Assembly (NCBI GenBank): GCA_003481745.1
Contig: QULP01000005.1
Coordinates: forward strand, 248,001 to 312,000
DNA from: Firmicutes bacterium OM04-13BH
Lineage (GTDB): Bacteria; Bacillota; Clostridia; Lachnospirales; Lachnospiraceae
Length of the DNA stretch: 64,000 bases
Direction of reading: 5' to 3'
Each line of letters starts with the position of its first letter. Position 1 is the stretch's first letter. The notes below the pieces were generated by a model. That model did no database searches. It was not told the DNA's origin and worked only from the letters and a program-made list of their open reading frames with translations. Shown piece after piece: positions 45,398-54,017 of this stretch. The translations under genes and the position numbers were made by a program.

Positions 45398-47497
45398 ATG
45401 AATTTAAATAAACTGTTGAAACCAACATCCGTAGCCGTTATCGGTGCAAGTGAAAAAGAAGGATTTGGTGGAGATGTTTGTAGAAATATTTTAAGTTACG
45501 TGGAAGATAGAAGCCATGTGTATTTTATCCATCCAAAAAGAGACAGTGTTTTTGGAGTTCCATGTTATAAATCCATCAGCGATGTACCTGAAAATGTGGA
45601 TTTAATGGTAATCTGTACTTCACAGAAAACAGTAATTCCGCTTTTACAGGAAGGCGCAAAAAAAGGCGTTGGCGGAGCAGTTGTATTTGCCAGTGGTTAT
45701 GGTGAAGTTGGAACAGCAGAAGGAAAACAAAATGAAGCAGAACTGATTGCAGCAGCAAAAGAACTCAATATTGCGGTTATGGGGCCAAACTGCGCAGGTT
45801 TTGTGAATTATATTGATAATGTACAGGCATTCGCATTTATCTCTGCAAAAAGAGACAGAAAAGGAAGCGTTGGTGTCGTGTCCCAGAGTGGTCAGCTTTG
45901 TCTTTCCATGATGGATGACCCGGGAATGCGTTTCTCTTATAATATTTCAGCAGGAAATGGAAAAATCGTTCAAATGGAAGATTATATGGACTTCCTTGTG
46001 GACGATGAAGATACAAAAGTAGTTAGCATCTATATTGAAGGTGTTAAAAATGCAGATAAATTTGCAGCTGTATTGAAAAAAGCAGCTGAAAAGAGAAAAC
46101 CGGTTGTTATCTTAAAAGCCGGACGAAGTGCAAAAGGTGGAGCGATTGCTGCTTCTCATACAGGAAGTCTGTCCGGTTCCGATGCATCCTTTGATGCAGT
46201 ATTGAAAAAATTCGGAGCAATCCGTGTAGATGACCTGGAAGAATTAATTGCAATGTCACTCATGCTTTCTACTATGAAGAGAATGCCGGAAAAAGCAACA
46301 TTTGCTTCTATGAACTTATCCGGTGGAGAGACAGGAATTTGTGCCGATGTAGGAAGTTTAAATGGAATCGAATATCCGGATTTCACCGAAGAAACTCTGA
46401 AGAAATTAAAAGAACAGCTTCCATCTTATGCTTCTCCAAACAACCCGCTCGATATGACTGCAAGTCTTTCTTATGACGCAGACCTCTATGCAGGAGCACT
46501 TCGGACGGTTATGGATGACCCGAATATCGGTATGGTACTGATTGGATATACTCTGCTTCTTGAGATTGCAGACCCGTGTATCCATTACATGTATAAAGGA
46601 ATTGAAAAGGTAGTTCAGGAAAAAGGCGGTAACTGCAAACCGATTGCCATGATACCATTTGCGGAAAACACAAGAAATCCTGAATATCAGGAAAAATTAT
46701 TCCAGATAGGCGTACCGGTTTTACCGCCTCCGGTATACGCCTTCAAATTACTCCGCCATCTGGCTGACTTTATCGCTTATGAACCGGAGACAAAGACTCT
46801 GGAACTTGCGGTAGGACATCCGAAGAGCGAAGAAACACAGGCATTATCTGAGCATGAAAGTAAACAGGAATTAAAAGTATACGGTGTACTGGTACCAGAT
46901 GAAGTCATCGTAACATCAAAAGAAGAAGCAGCTCAGTTTACAAAAAATCATCCGGATCCATTAGTAATGAAAGTAGAATCAGCTGATATCCTCCATAAGA
47001 GTGATGTGGGTGGTGTAAAATTAAATGTTTGTGGTCCGGAAGCAGCAGAAAAAGCTTATGAAGAAATCATGGAAAGTGTAACCGCAAAGAGACCGGATGC
47101 ACACATCAATGGAATTCTGACAGTTCCAATGTTAGATGCCGGTGTGGAAATTATCATAGGCGTAAACAATGACCCGCAGTTTGGACCAATGATCATGGTT
47201 GGAATGGGCGGCGTCTTTGTAGAAGTCTTTAAAGATGTGGCTTTATATCCGGCACCTCTGAAAGAAGAGGAAGCGCTTGAAATGCTGAAATCACTGAAAT
47301 CATTTAAACTTCTTAATGGATATCGTGGAACTGAGAAATGTGACATAAAAGCATTGTGTCAGACAATCGTAGCAATCAGCAACTATGCTCAGGCCAATAA
47401 AGATGTTTTAAAAGAGCTGGATATCAACCCATTGTTTGTATATCCGGAAGGTAAGGGTGTCGGTGTAGCAGATGCTTTGATCGTAAAGAGAAAATAA
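45398..47497 (+). CDS. ADP-forming acyl-CoA synthetase (fused alpha-beta)
   Basis: 699 residues. The order is CoA-binding domain (about 5-130, SVAVIGASEKEGFGGDV), two succinyl-CoA-ligase-like domains (150-450), and an ATP-grasp domain (about 485-699, with VMKVESADILHKSDVGGVKLN). The phospho-histidine loop SHTGS gives His254, close to His257 reported for the archaeal alpha subunit. It converts acyl-CoA + ADP + Pi to acid + CoA + ATP, conserving the energy released by the oxidoreductase. It is 19 bases downstream of the gamma gene and ends the module before a terminator. Fusion of alpha and beta parts is the usual bacterial form. Confidence 0.92.
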   Translation: MNLNKLLKPTSVAVIGASEKEGFGGDVCRNILSYVEDRSHVYFIHPKRDSVFGVPCYKSISDVPENVDLMVICTSQKTVIPLLQEGAKKGVGGAVVFASGYGEVGTAEGKQNEAELIAAAKELNIAVMGPNCAGFVNYIDNVQAFAFISAKRDRKGSVGVVSQSGQLCLSMMDDPGMRFSYNISAGNGKIVQMEDYMDFLVDDEDTKVVSIYIEGVKNADKFAAVLKKAAEKRKPVVILKAGRSAKGGAIAASHTGSLSGSDASFDAVLKKFGAIRVDDLEELIAMSLMLSTMKRMPEKATFASMNLSGGETGICADVGSLNGIEYPDFTEETLKKLKEQLPSYASPNNPLDMTASLSYDADLYAGALRTVMDDPNIGMVLIGYTLLLEIADPCIHYMYKGIEKVVQEKGGNCKPIAMIPFAENTRNPEYQEKLFQIGVPVLPPPVYAFKLLRHLADFIAYEPETKTLELAVGHPKSEETQALSEHESKQELKVYGVLVPDEVIVTSKEEAAQFTKNHPDPLVMKVESADILHKSDVGGVKLNVCGPEAAEKAYEEIMESVTAKRPDAHINGILTVPMLDAGVEIIIGVNNDPQFGPMIMVGMGGVFVEVFKDVALYPAPLKEEEALEMLKSLKSFKLLNGYRGTEKCDIKALCQTIVAISNYAQANKDVLKELDINPLFVYPEGKGVGVADALIVKRK

Positions 47498-47535
47498 TGT
47501 ATTAGCTAGTCCATTTGGTAAAAAATAAATTCAGA

Positions 47536-47585
47536 GATATCCCGTAGAAGTCAAAGATGACAGACTACGGGATATTTCTGTTTTT
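47536..47585 (+). terminator. Rho-independent terminator ending the fermentation module
   Basis: An 11-bp stem (ATATCCCGTAG with CTACGGGATAT) and an inner GTCAAAGATGAC dyad, then TTTCTGTTTTT. Confidence 0.9.
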
Positions 47586-47591
47586 AAGAGA

Positions 47592-47610
47592 ATGTGCTCT
47601 GAGAGTACAT
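47592..47610 (+). repeat. GAGAGYACAT short repeat, copy 4, near-perfect dyad
   Basis: ATGTGCTCT-GAGAGTACAT, an almost perfect dyad with no loop. It lies 20 bases before the M20 gene's ATG, just after the terminator. Confidence 0.45.
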
Positions 47611-47630
47611 AAGGAAATTTAGGGGGATAT

Positions 47631-48812
47631 ATGATTCGAGAAATAAAAAAAGAGGAAATTGCGGAGCTCATTCAGAAAGTAGATGAATTAGGTAGGTATT
47701 TGACAAATCATCCGGAAGTAAGTGGAGAAGAAAAAGAGTCATGTGAATACATTACGCAGTTCCTGAAAAAAGAGGGATATGAAATCACTGCGCCTTACGG
47801 AGAAATGCCATATTCTTTTCGGGCAGTGGATAAAGAAAAAAAACAGTTTCATGGAAAAAAAGCGGTTTTTTTATGTGAATATGATGCGTTGCCGGAAGTG
47901 GGGCATGCTTGTGGGCATTCTTACAGCTGCGCAATCAGTATTTTAGGAGCATTATTGTTAAAAAAATTTTATCCGGATCTTCCGATGCGAATTGATTTAG
48001 TTGGCACGCCGGGAGAAGAGTTTGTTGGTGGAAAATGTTATATGACTGAAAATGGAGCATTTGATGAATATGAATATGCAGCAATGATTCATTTATATAA
48101 CAGAGATTCTACATATTTTGAAATTCTTGCATCAAATGATAGATACTTTACGTTTCATGGAAAAGCAGCGCATGCATCTGCGTTCCCGGAAGAGGGGGTT
48201 AATGCTTTGAATGCGGCGCGTTTATATATGGAAGCAATGGACATGTGGAGACAGCATATTACAAAGGATTGTCAGTTTCATGGCATTGTAGTAAAAGGCG
48301 GAGAAGCTCCGAATATTGTACCGGAGGAAGTTTGCCTGGATTATTATTATCGAGCTGCAACGCTGGAAAATTTATGGAAGTTAAATAAGATCTCAGAAAA
48401 CTGTGCGAGAGGTGCGGCACTGGCAACCGGTACAGAAGTGGAGTGGCAGCAGAGATATCCGGATTATGGAGAAATTTATTGGAATGAATATATGGATCAG
48501 ATTATGAAAGATATTTTTGAACATGTAGGAAGAACTTGTGAAGATTCTCCGGGACCTGGAGGCTCTTCGGATATTGGAAATGTAAATTTGAAAATTCCTG
48601 TGTTTCATCCTTTACTGGATATTACGGGAAAAGATAAAACGTGTGTTGTGCATGATCGTCGTTTTGAACGAATTCTTCATACAACAGAAATGCAAAAAGC
48701 ACTGTATGATGGTGGGAAAATCCTGTATGAATTGGGATATTTGCTGGCTACAGATGAAGAAAAGTTAAAAATCATAAAAGAAATGCACAAAAAATATAGA
48801 AAATTAGTCTGA
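47631..48812 (+). CDS. M20-family metallopeptidase/amidohydrolase
   Basis: 393 residues. M20D-type motifs: CEYDALPEVGHACGHS (first metal site), GTPGEEFVGGK (catalytic Glu region), the dimerisation domain with FHGKAAHASAFPEEGVNA, and a late metal region near the C-terminus. It most resembles amidohydrolases that cut acyl- or aminobenzoyl-amino acids (AbgB-like). It would release free amino acids, which suits the fermentation module just upstream. The next gene is a BCCT transporter, 72 bases on, so both may handle one substrate. Ribosome site TAGGGGGA. Confidence 0.88.
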   Translation: MIREIKKEEIAELIQKVDELGRYLTNHPEVSGEEKESCEYITQFLKKEGYEITAPYGEMPYSFRAVDKEKKQFHGKKAVFLCEYDALPEVGHACGHSYSCAISILGALLLKKFYPDLPMRIDLVGTPGEEFVGGKCYMTENGAFDEYEYAAMIHLYNRDSTYFEILASNDRYFTFHGKAAHASAFPEEGVNALNAARLYMEAMDMWRQHITKDCQFHGIVVKGGEAPNIVPEEVCLDYYYRAATLENLWKLNKISENCARGAALATGTEVEWQQRYPDYGEIYWNEYMDQIMKDIFEHVGRTCEDSPGPGGSSDIGNVNLKIPVFHPLLDITGKDKTCVVHDRRFERILHTTEMQKALYDGGKILYELGYLLATDEEKLKIIKEMHKKYRKLV

Positions 48813-48884
48813 AAAAGGTTAAAATATATAAATGTATGCAGCGGGGGACATTGGAATAGGCTTGAATACGAAAGGGGGCAGTTT

Positions 48885-50417
48885 ATGCGAAAACTATTTG
48901 AAAACATAGAAAAGAAAATATTTATACCGGCGTTTTTGGTATTAATTGTACTGACACTTACGATTTATCTGTTTCCAGGTCAGGTAAACGGAGTGATTTC
49001 GATTTTATTTTCACTTTGTACCCATGAGCTTGGCTGGTTGTTTATGCTGACCTGTCTGGCATCATTTGGATTTATGATTTGGCTGACATTCAGCAAGTAT
49101 GGAAAGATCAAACTTGGAAACAAAGATGAAAAACCACAGTACAATAATTTGTCATGGATTGCGATGTTGTTTACAGCGGGGGTTGGAACAAGTATTGTAA
49201 TTCTTGGATTTTTAGAGCCGATTTATTATGTGAGTGCACCACCATTTGATTTGGAACCGTTTAGTAATGCTGCATATGAGTATGCACACATGTATGGGCA
49301 GTTTCATTGGGGCTTCAGTGCATGGGCATTTTATAATCCGGCGATTGTGGCAATTGCCTATGTGATGTATGTGCGGAAAGAAAACAGTATCCGCTTGAGC
49401 AACGCCTGTCGAAGCGTGCTTCATAAAAAATCAGATGGATGGCTTGGACACATTGTGGATATTCTTGTTGTATTCGGTATTGTAGGTTCGATTTCTACAT
49501 CTCTTGGAATCGGTGCACCGGTGCTTTCTGATATTATCCGTGAAGTGTTTGGTATCCCTGCACAGTATGATTTTACTGTAAAAATTATTGTGTTGATTAT
49601 CTGGGTATTAATCTTTGGAACAAGTGTGTATCTGGGGTTGGATAAAGGGATCCAGCGGTTAAGCAATATTAATGTTGTGCTGGCATTTATTTTTATGGGA
49701 CTGATTCTTTTGATTGGACCGACAATGCAGATTTTTAAGATGGAAGTAAACTCAATCGGTTTATATGCATCTGATTTTATCAAGATGAGCACTTATACAG
49801 ATCCATTTGGAGAAGGAAAATTCTCCAGTGAGTGGACGGTATTTTACTGGGGATGGTGGATTGCTTTTATGCCGATGATGGGAATGTTTGTCGGTAAGAT
49901 TTCAAGGGGAAGAACTATCAAAAATGTAATGTGGGGACAGCTTCTATGGGGGACACTCGGATGCTGCTGCAGTTTTATGATTTTTGGTGGATATTCTCTT
50001 TACCTACAGCAGTCCGGAAAAGTTGATTTGGCGACCATCCTTGCAGAAGAAGGAAATAGCGGTGCAATTATTGCAATTTTGCAGACCCTTCCAATGTCTA
50101 AGATTATGATGCTGTTCTTGTGTATTGTCTGTTTTGTCTATCTGGCAACAACGATTGATTCGTGTGCTTATGTACTGGCGGGAACAACGACAAAACGCTT
50201 ATCCTATAAAGAAGACCCTGCAAGATGGAATCGTATCTTATGGGCAGTTTTATTTTGTGTCTTATCCATTGGGCTTATGATTATTGGTGGATTGGAAGCT
50301 GTAAAAACGATTTCGGTGTTGACGGGACTGCCACTGATTGCAGTGTTGATTGTGCTGATGGTTTCAGTGAAACGAATGTTGAAAGAAGACGAAGAAAAGG
50401 AAGAAAAAAGGAAATAG
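48885..50417 (+). CDS. BCCT-family transporter (betaine/carnitine/choline type)
   Basis: 510 residues with about twelve membrane helices. Family signatures are clear: GVGTSIVILGFLEPIYY, LDKGIQRLSNINV and WWIAFMPMMGMFVGKISRGRTIKN, the last being the BCCT consensus block. A charged tail (KRMLKEDEEKEEKRK) ends it. It probably imports a quaternary amine or another substrate used with the M20 enzyme upstream; the solute is not predictable. The ATG follows AAAGGGGG. The N-terminus is short, as in other substrate-uptake BCCTs. Confidence 0.93.
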   Translation: MRKLFENIEKKIFIPAFLVLIVLTLTIYLFPGQVNGVISILFSLCTHELGWLFMLTCLASFGFMIWLTFSKYGKIKLGNKDEKPQYNNLSWIAMLFTAGVGTSIVILGFLEPIYYVSAPPFDLEPFSNAAYEYAHMYGQFHWGFSAWAFYNPAIVAIAYVMYVRKENSIRLSNACRSVLHKKSDGWLGHIVDILVVFGIVGSISTSLGIGAPVLSDIIREVFGIPAQYDFTVKIIVLIIWVLIFGTSVYLGLDKGIQRLSNINVVLAFIFMGLILLIGPTMQIFKMEVNSIGLYASDFIKMSTYTDPFGEGKFSSEWTVFYWGWWIAFMPMMGMFVGKISRGRTIKNVMWGQLLWGTLGCCCSFMIFGGYSLYLQQSGKVDLATILAEEGNSGAIIAILQTLPMSKIMMLFLCIVCFVYLATTIDSCAYVLAGTTTKRLSYKEDPARWNRILWAVLFCVLSIGLMIIGGLEAVKTISVLTGLPLIAVLIVLMVSVKRMLKEDEEKEEKRK

Positions 50418-50445
50418 AAAAATTTTAACTAATTAACATTCAAGA

Positions 50446-50483
50446 ATAGCCGCTTAGTTTAGGAGACGTGGGCGGCTATTTTT
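50446..50483 (+). terminator. Rho-independent terminator after the BCCT gene
   Basis: A 9-bp stem (AATAGCCGC with GCGGCTATT), an 18-base loop, then a short T run. Confidence 0.85.
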
Positions 50484-50523
50484 GTGATTTATGATTATCT
50501 TTACCTATTTACTTATAACAGTC

Positions 50524-50560
50524 AGTTTCAATTTTTCTAAAAATAATCACTGTTGAAACT
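50524..50560 (+). promoter_or_regulatory. Inverted repeat before the gene at 50620
   Basis: AGTTTCAA (50524-50531) and TTGAAACT (50553-50560) are perfect inverted arms 21 bases apart. The second arm holds a -35-like TTGAAA. It may be an operator; no clear -10 was found. Confidence 0.3.
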
Positions 50561-50619
50561 CTCAGGATATGATTCAATAAACTTAACAATAAAAATAAAG
50601 CTGAGAAAGGGGTTTATAA

Positions 50620-51174
50620 ATGATAAAGGTTATAAAAAATCATGGAAAAACAGTGCATGCATATCGCCTGGGAGAAGACAGTGAAAAAATTCAGCAATTA
50701 ATAAAAGAGAAAAAAATCATTCCGCTTCCGAATGATAAATTCGAAGTGAAATCCTCAGAAACGCTTTCAAGTCAAAGTGAGCATGGTGAAATTGCAAAGG
50801 CAGGAGATTTCATTAAAGTGGACAGTGATGGTAATCCCTATCCAAATGGTGCAGAATGGTTTTATCGAAATCACAGACATTTGGCAGGAGATGAATATGA
50901 ACAGCTTCCGCAGACTTTAGACGCCTGGACGTGCAATGAGAAAATGTGCAGGGAGATTGAGTTTTTAATTCAACATAAAGGACTTGTAATAAACGAACAA
51001 GAGGAGGCAGATTATTTTGTAGCGCCACTTTGGGGAACAACAGAGACTGCCGCAAAGGATGCTGTAATTGTATTTTACGGAATTACATATACAGAGAACG
51101 GTGAAATTATGGATGTGGAGTTTAATTTTGTCAAACGCACAGAATTTGATAAAACCTACCATATCACGGAATAA
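50620..51174 (+). CDS. Uncharacterised cytoplasmic protein
   Basis: 184 residues with GAAAGGGG upstream. There is no signal peptide or membrane helix. The N-terminus reads like a small beta domain (IKVIKNHGKTVHAYRLGE), the middle has a PYPNGAEWFYRNHRHLAGDEYEQLPQ stretch, and the C-terminus is beta-rich (AVIVFYGITYTENGEIMDVEFNFV). The pattern suggests an analogue of a small metabolic or defence helper, but I recognise no family and assign no function. It is a separate unit from the SPFH gene (146-base gap). Confidence 0.7.
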   Translation: MIKVIKNHGKTVHAYRLGEDSEKIQQLIKEKKIIPLPNDKFEVKSSETLSSQSEHGEIAKAGDFIKVDSDGNPYPNGAEWFYRNHRHLAGDEYEQLPQTLDAWTCNEKMCREIEFLIQHKGLVINEQEEADYFVAPLWGTTETAAKDAVIVFYGITYTENGEIMDVEFNFVKRTEFDKTYHITE

Positions 51175-51245
51175 AAAATCTAAAAAAATAATGCGTTTTT
51201 ACTGCGAGTTTTAGCTATATGGCTAGTGTACAAAATTTGATAAAC

Positions 51246-51254
51246 TGATATAAT
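51246..51254 (+). promoter_or_regulatory. Extended -10 promoter of the SPFH gene
   Basis: TGATATAAT: a perfect TATAAT (51249-51254) with the TGn extension. A weak -35 (TGTACA, 51227-51232) lies 16 bases upstream. It is 66 bases before the ATG. Confidence 0.55.
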
Positions 51255-51319
51255 AAAATTACGAATATATACGTAAAAAAATAAATTTGTGCGAAATCAG
51301 CAGAAAGGAAGGTATTATT

Positions 51320-52783
51320 ATGGGTCTTATTAAAGCGGGAGTTGGAGCGATAAATGGAGTATTGGCGGATCAATGGAAAGAGTTTTTCTATTGCGAAGCG
51401 CTGGATAAGAATATTCTGGTAACTAAGGGACAGAAACGCATTGGCAAACGTTCCTCTAATACAAAGGGCAGTGATAATATTATATCGAATGGAAGCGGAA
51501 TTGCAGTTGCAGACGGTCAGTGTATGATTATTGTCGAGCAGGGAAAAATTGTTGAAGTCTGCGCAGAACCTGGAGAATTTACTTACGATCGTTCGACTGA
51601 ACCAAGTATTTTTACAGGAAAACTGGGTGATGGGATTAAAGAGACGTTTAAGACAATCGGCAAACGATTTACATTTGGCGGAGATACCGGAAAAGACCAG
51701 AGGGTTTATTATTTTAATACTAAAGAAATCATAGATAACAAATTTGGAACACCGAATCCATTCATGTTTGATGTGGTAAATAAAGACATCAATATGAGAA
51801 GAACTGTTCAGGTGCGCTGTAATGGTGTGTATTCTTATAAGATAATTGACCCATTGTTATTCTATACACAGGTTTGTGGAAATGTAGAGCGTGAGTATAC
51901 CAGAGAAGAGATTGACCATCAGTTAAAGACGGAATTTATCGATGCCCTGCAGCCGGCATTTGCGGCACTTTCCGAATTGGAACTTCGTCCGGCACAGATT
52001 CCGGCACATACAAAAGAATTAAAAGATGCCATGAATCGTGCATTAAAGATAGAATGGACAGAACGAAGAGGAATTGAAGTACAGGCGATTGCCTTAAATC
52101 CAATTACACTCACTGAAGAGGATATGAAGAAAATCAACCAGATGGAGGATGCAGCAACACTGGGCAGTAATCCATTTATGATGGCAGGACGTATGACAGA
52201 TGCAACTGCAAATGCAATGGAAAATGCAGCTTCTAATCCAAATGGGGCAATGAATGGATTTGTCGGGATGGGCATGTCGATGAATGCAGGTGGAGCAGGT
52301 GCAGGCTTTGGCGCAGCGCAGAGCTTTTATAATCAGGGAGTTCAGCAACAACAGGCACAGCAGCAGATGCAGCAAATGCAGCAGACCGAGCAGCAGACAG
52401 CACAGAATCAATCCGGGCAGCAGTCTCAGGATAGTTGGAAATGTGCATGCGGAGCAGTTGTAACCGGAAAATTCTGTACCGAATGTGGAGCAAAGAAACC
52501 GGAACCAATTCAGGCAGGAAGATGGAAATGCAAATGTGGAGCGATGGCAACCGGAAAGTTCTGCCCGGAATGTGGCTCACCTAAACCATTAGAGGATGGA
52601 TGGACCTGCACCTGTGGAACAGTAAATCAGGGAAAATTCTGCCAGAACTGTGGAGCAAAGAAACCATCGGGTGCACCGTTATATCGCTGTGATAAATGCG
52701 GATGGCAGCCGGAAGACCCGAAGAATCCACCTAAATTTTGTCCGGAATGTGGAGACCCTTTTGATGAGAATGATGTTCAGTAA
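51320..52783 (+). CDS. ydjI: SPFH-domain protein with C-terminal zinc ribbons (YdjI-like)
   Basis: 487 residues from ATG 51320, with GAAAGGAAGG upstream. Residues 1-290 are an SPFH/Band-7-type membrane-scaffold domain (VADGQCMIIVEQGKIVEVCAEPGEFTY ... MRRTVQVRCNGVYSYKI). A Gly/Ala and Gln-rich linker (310-375) leads to four zinc ribbons (CACG/FCTECG, CKCG/FCPECG, CTCG/FCQNCG, CDKCG/FCPECG). B. subtilis YdjI is an SPFH protein encoded with YdjG, YdjH and PspA and used to place PspA at the membrane. The partners YdjG-like and YdjH-like follow here, but no PspA is in view. Confidence 0.85.
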   Translation: MGLIKAGVGAINGVLADQWKEFFYCEALDKNILVTKGQKRIGKRSSNTKGSDNIISNGSGIAVADGQCMIIVEQGKIVEVCAEPGEFTYDRSTEPSIFTGKLGDGIKETFKTIGKRFTFGGDTGKDQRVYYFNTKEIIDNKFGTPNPFMFDVVNKDINMRRTVQVRCNGVYSYKIIDPLLFYTQVCGNVEREYTREEIDHQLKTEFIDALQPAFAALSELELRPAQIPAHTKELKDAMNRALKIEWTERRGIEVQAIALNPITLTEEDMKKINQMEDAATLGSNPFMMAGRMTDATANAMENAASNPNGAMNGFVGMGMSMNAGGAGAGFGAAQSFYNQGVQQQQAQQQMQQMQQTEQQTAQNQSGQQSQDSWKCACGAVVTGKFCTECGAKKPEPIQAGRWKCKCGAMATGKFCPECGSPKPLEDGWTCTCGTVNQGKFCQNCGAKKPSGAPLYRCDKCGWQPEDPKNPPKFCPECGDPFDENDVQ

Positions 52784-52907
52784 AAAATATATTTTAGGCT
52801 CTTTTGATATTTAATTTGTGAAAATATTTTTGATGATTGTGTCAGAATTTCTAAAGTATAAGTAAATGAAAGTTATTACATCATAAGAAAAGAGAGGGGG
52901 AAACTGC

Positions 52908-54002
52908 ATGGGAAATTTACAGGAATATAAGTGTCCGTGTTGTGGAGGCGCAATTGAGTTTAACAGCAAACTTCAAAAAATGAAATGTCCATACTGCGAT
53001 ACTGAATTTGAAATAGAAACCTTACAGGGCTATGAAAAAGAACTTCAAAATGAACAGTCTGACGATATGACATGGGAAACTTCTGCCGGAAGTGAATGGC
53101 AGGAGGGTGAAGCAGAAGGGCTTAGAGTCTACACCTGCAAATCCTGTGGCGGAGAAATTGTTGCCGATGCAAATACTGCTGCAACATCCTGCCCATACTG
53201 TAATAATCCGATTGTGATGACCGGACAGTTTGAGGGAAGCTTAAGGCCGGATTATGTGATTCCGTTTAAATTAGATAAAAAAGCAGCAAAAGAAGGTTTG
53301 ATGAAACATTTAAGCGGAAAACGGCTTCTGCCTAAGATTTTCAAGGACCAGAATCACATTGATGAAATTAAGGGAGTGTACGTTCCATTTTGGTTGTTTG
53401 ATACAGATGCAGAGGCACATATCCGATATCGTGCAACGAAAGTGAGAAGCTGGAGTGATAGCGAGTACGATTATACCGAAACAAAACATTATATGATTCA
53501 CAGGGGCGGAACCGTTGGGTTTGAACGAATTCCGGTAGATGGTTCCTCTAAGATGCCGGATGATTTGATGGAATCGATAGAACCGTTTGATTTTAAAGAG
53601 GCGGTAAAATTCCAGATGCCGTATCTGGCCGGATATTTGGCAGATAAATATGATGTAAGTGAGGAAGAAAGTGTTGGGAGAGCAAATAAGAGAGTGAAAA
53701 AATCGACAGAAAAAGCATTTGCGTCTACTGTCAAAGGTTATTCTTCTGTGACAACGGAAAACAGCAGTATACAGTTGCAAAATGGAAAAGCAAAGTATGC
53801 GCTGTATCCGGTTTGGATTTTAAATACGACCTGGAAGGGAGAAAAATATCTTTTTGCGATGAATGGACAGACTGGAAAATTTGTTGGAAACCTTCCGGTG
53901 GATAAAGCGGCAGCAGGAAGATGGACCGCATTGCTTACAGTGATATTTGGAGCTTTGAGTTATGGCATTATCTGGCTGTTTTGGTTGTTTGGTGTGTTAT
54001 AG
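52908..54002 (+). CDS. ydjG: TFIIB-type zinc-ribbon membrane protein (YdjG-like)
   Basis: 364 residues. Two zinc ribbons open it: CPCCGGAIEFNSK...CPYC (10-32) and CKSCGG...CPYC (about 77-101). The body contains the conserved PDYVIPFKLDKKAAKEGLMKH and KGVYVPFWLFD stretches, and one membrane helix ends it (WTALLTVIFGALSYGIIWLFWLFGVL). Such proteins are often mislabelled as PriA-like. In B. subtilis YdjG works with YdjH in the PspA membrane-stress system. It is 15 bases from the YdjH-like gene, so the two are likely co-made. GAGAGGGGG lies upstream. Confidence 0.85.
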   Translation: MGNLQEYKCPCCGGAIEFNSKLQKMKCPYCDTEFEIETLQGYEKELQNEQSDDMTWETSAGSEWQEGEAEGLRVYTCKSCGGEIVADANTAATSCPYCNNPIVMTGQFEGSLRPDYVIPFKLDKKAAKEGLMKHLSGKRLLPKIFKDQNHIDEIKGVYVPFWLFDTDAEAHIRYRATKVRSWSDSEYDYTETKHYMIHRGGTVGFERIPVDGSSKMPDDLMESIEPFDFKEAVKFQMPYLAGYLADKYDVSEEESVGRANKRVKKSTEKAFASTVKGYSSVTTENSSIQLQNGKAKYALYPVWILNTTWKGEKYLFAMNGQTGKFVGNLPVDKAAAGRWTALLTVIFGALSYGIIWLFWLFGVL

Positions 54003-54017
54003 AGGGAGGGCGGAAAA

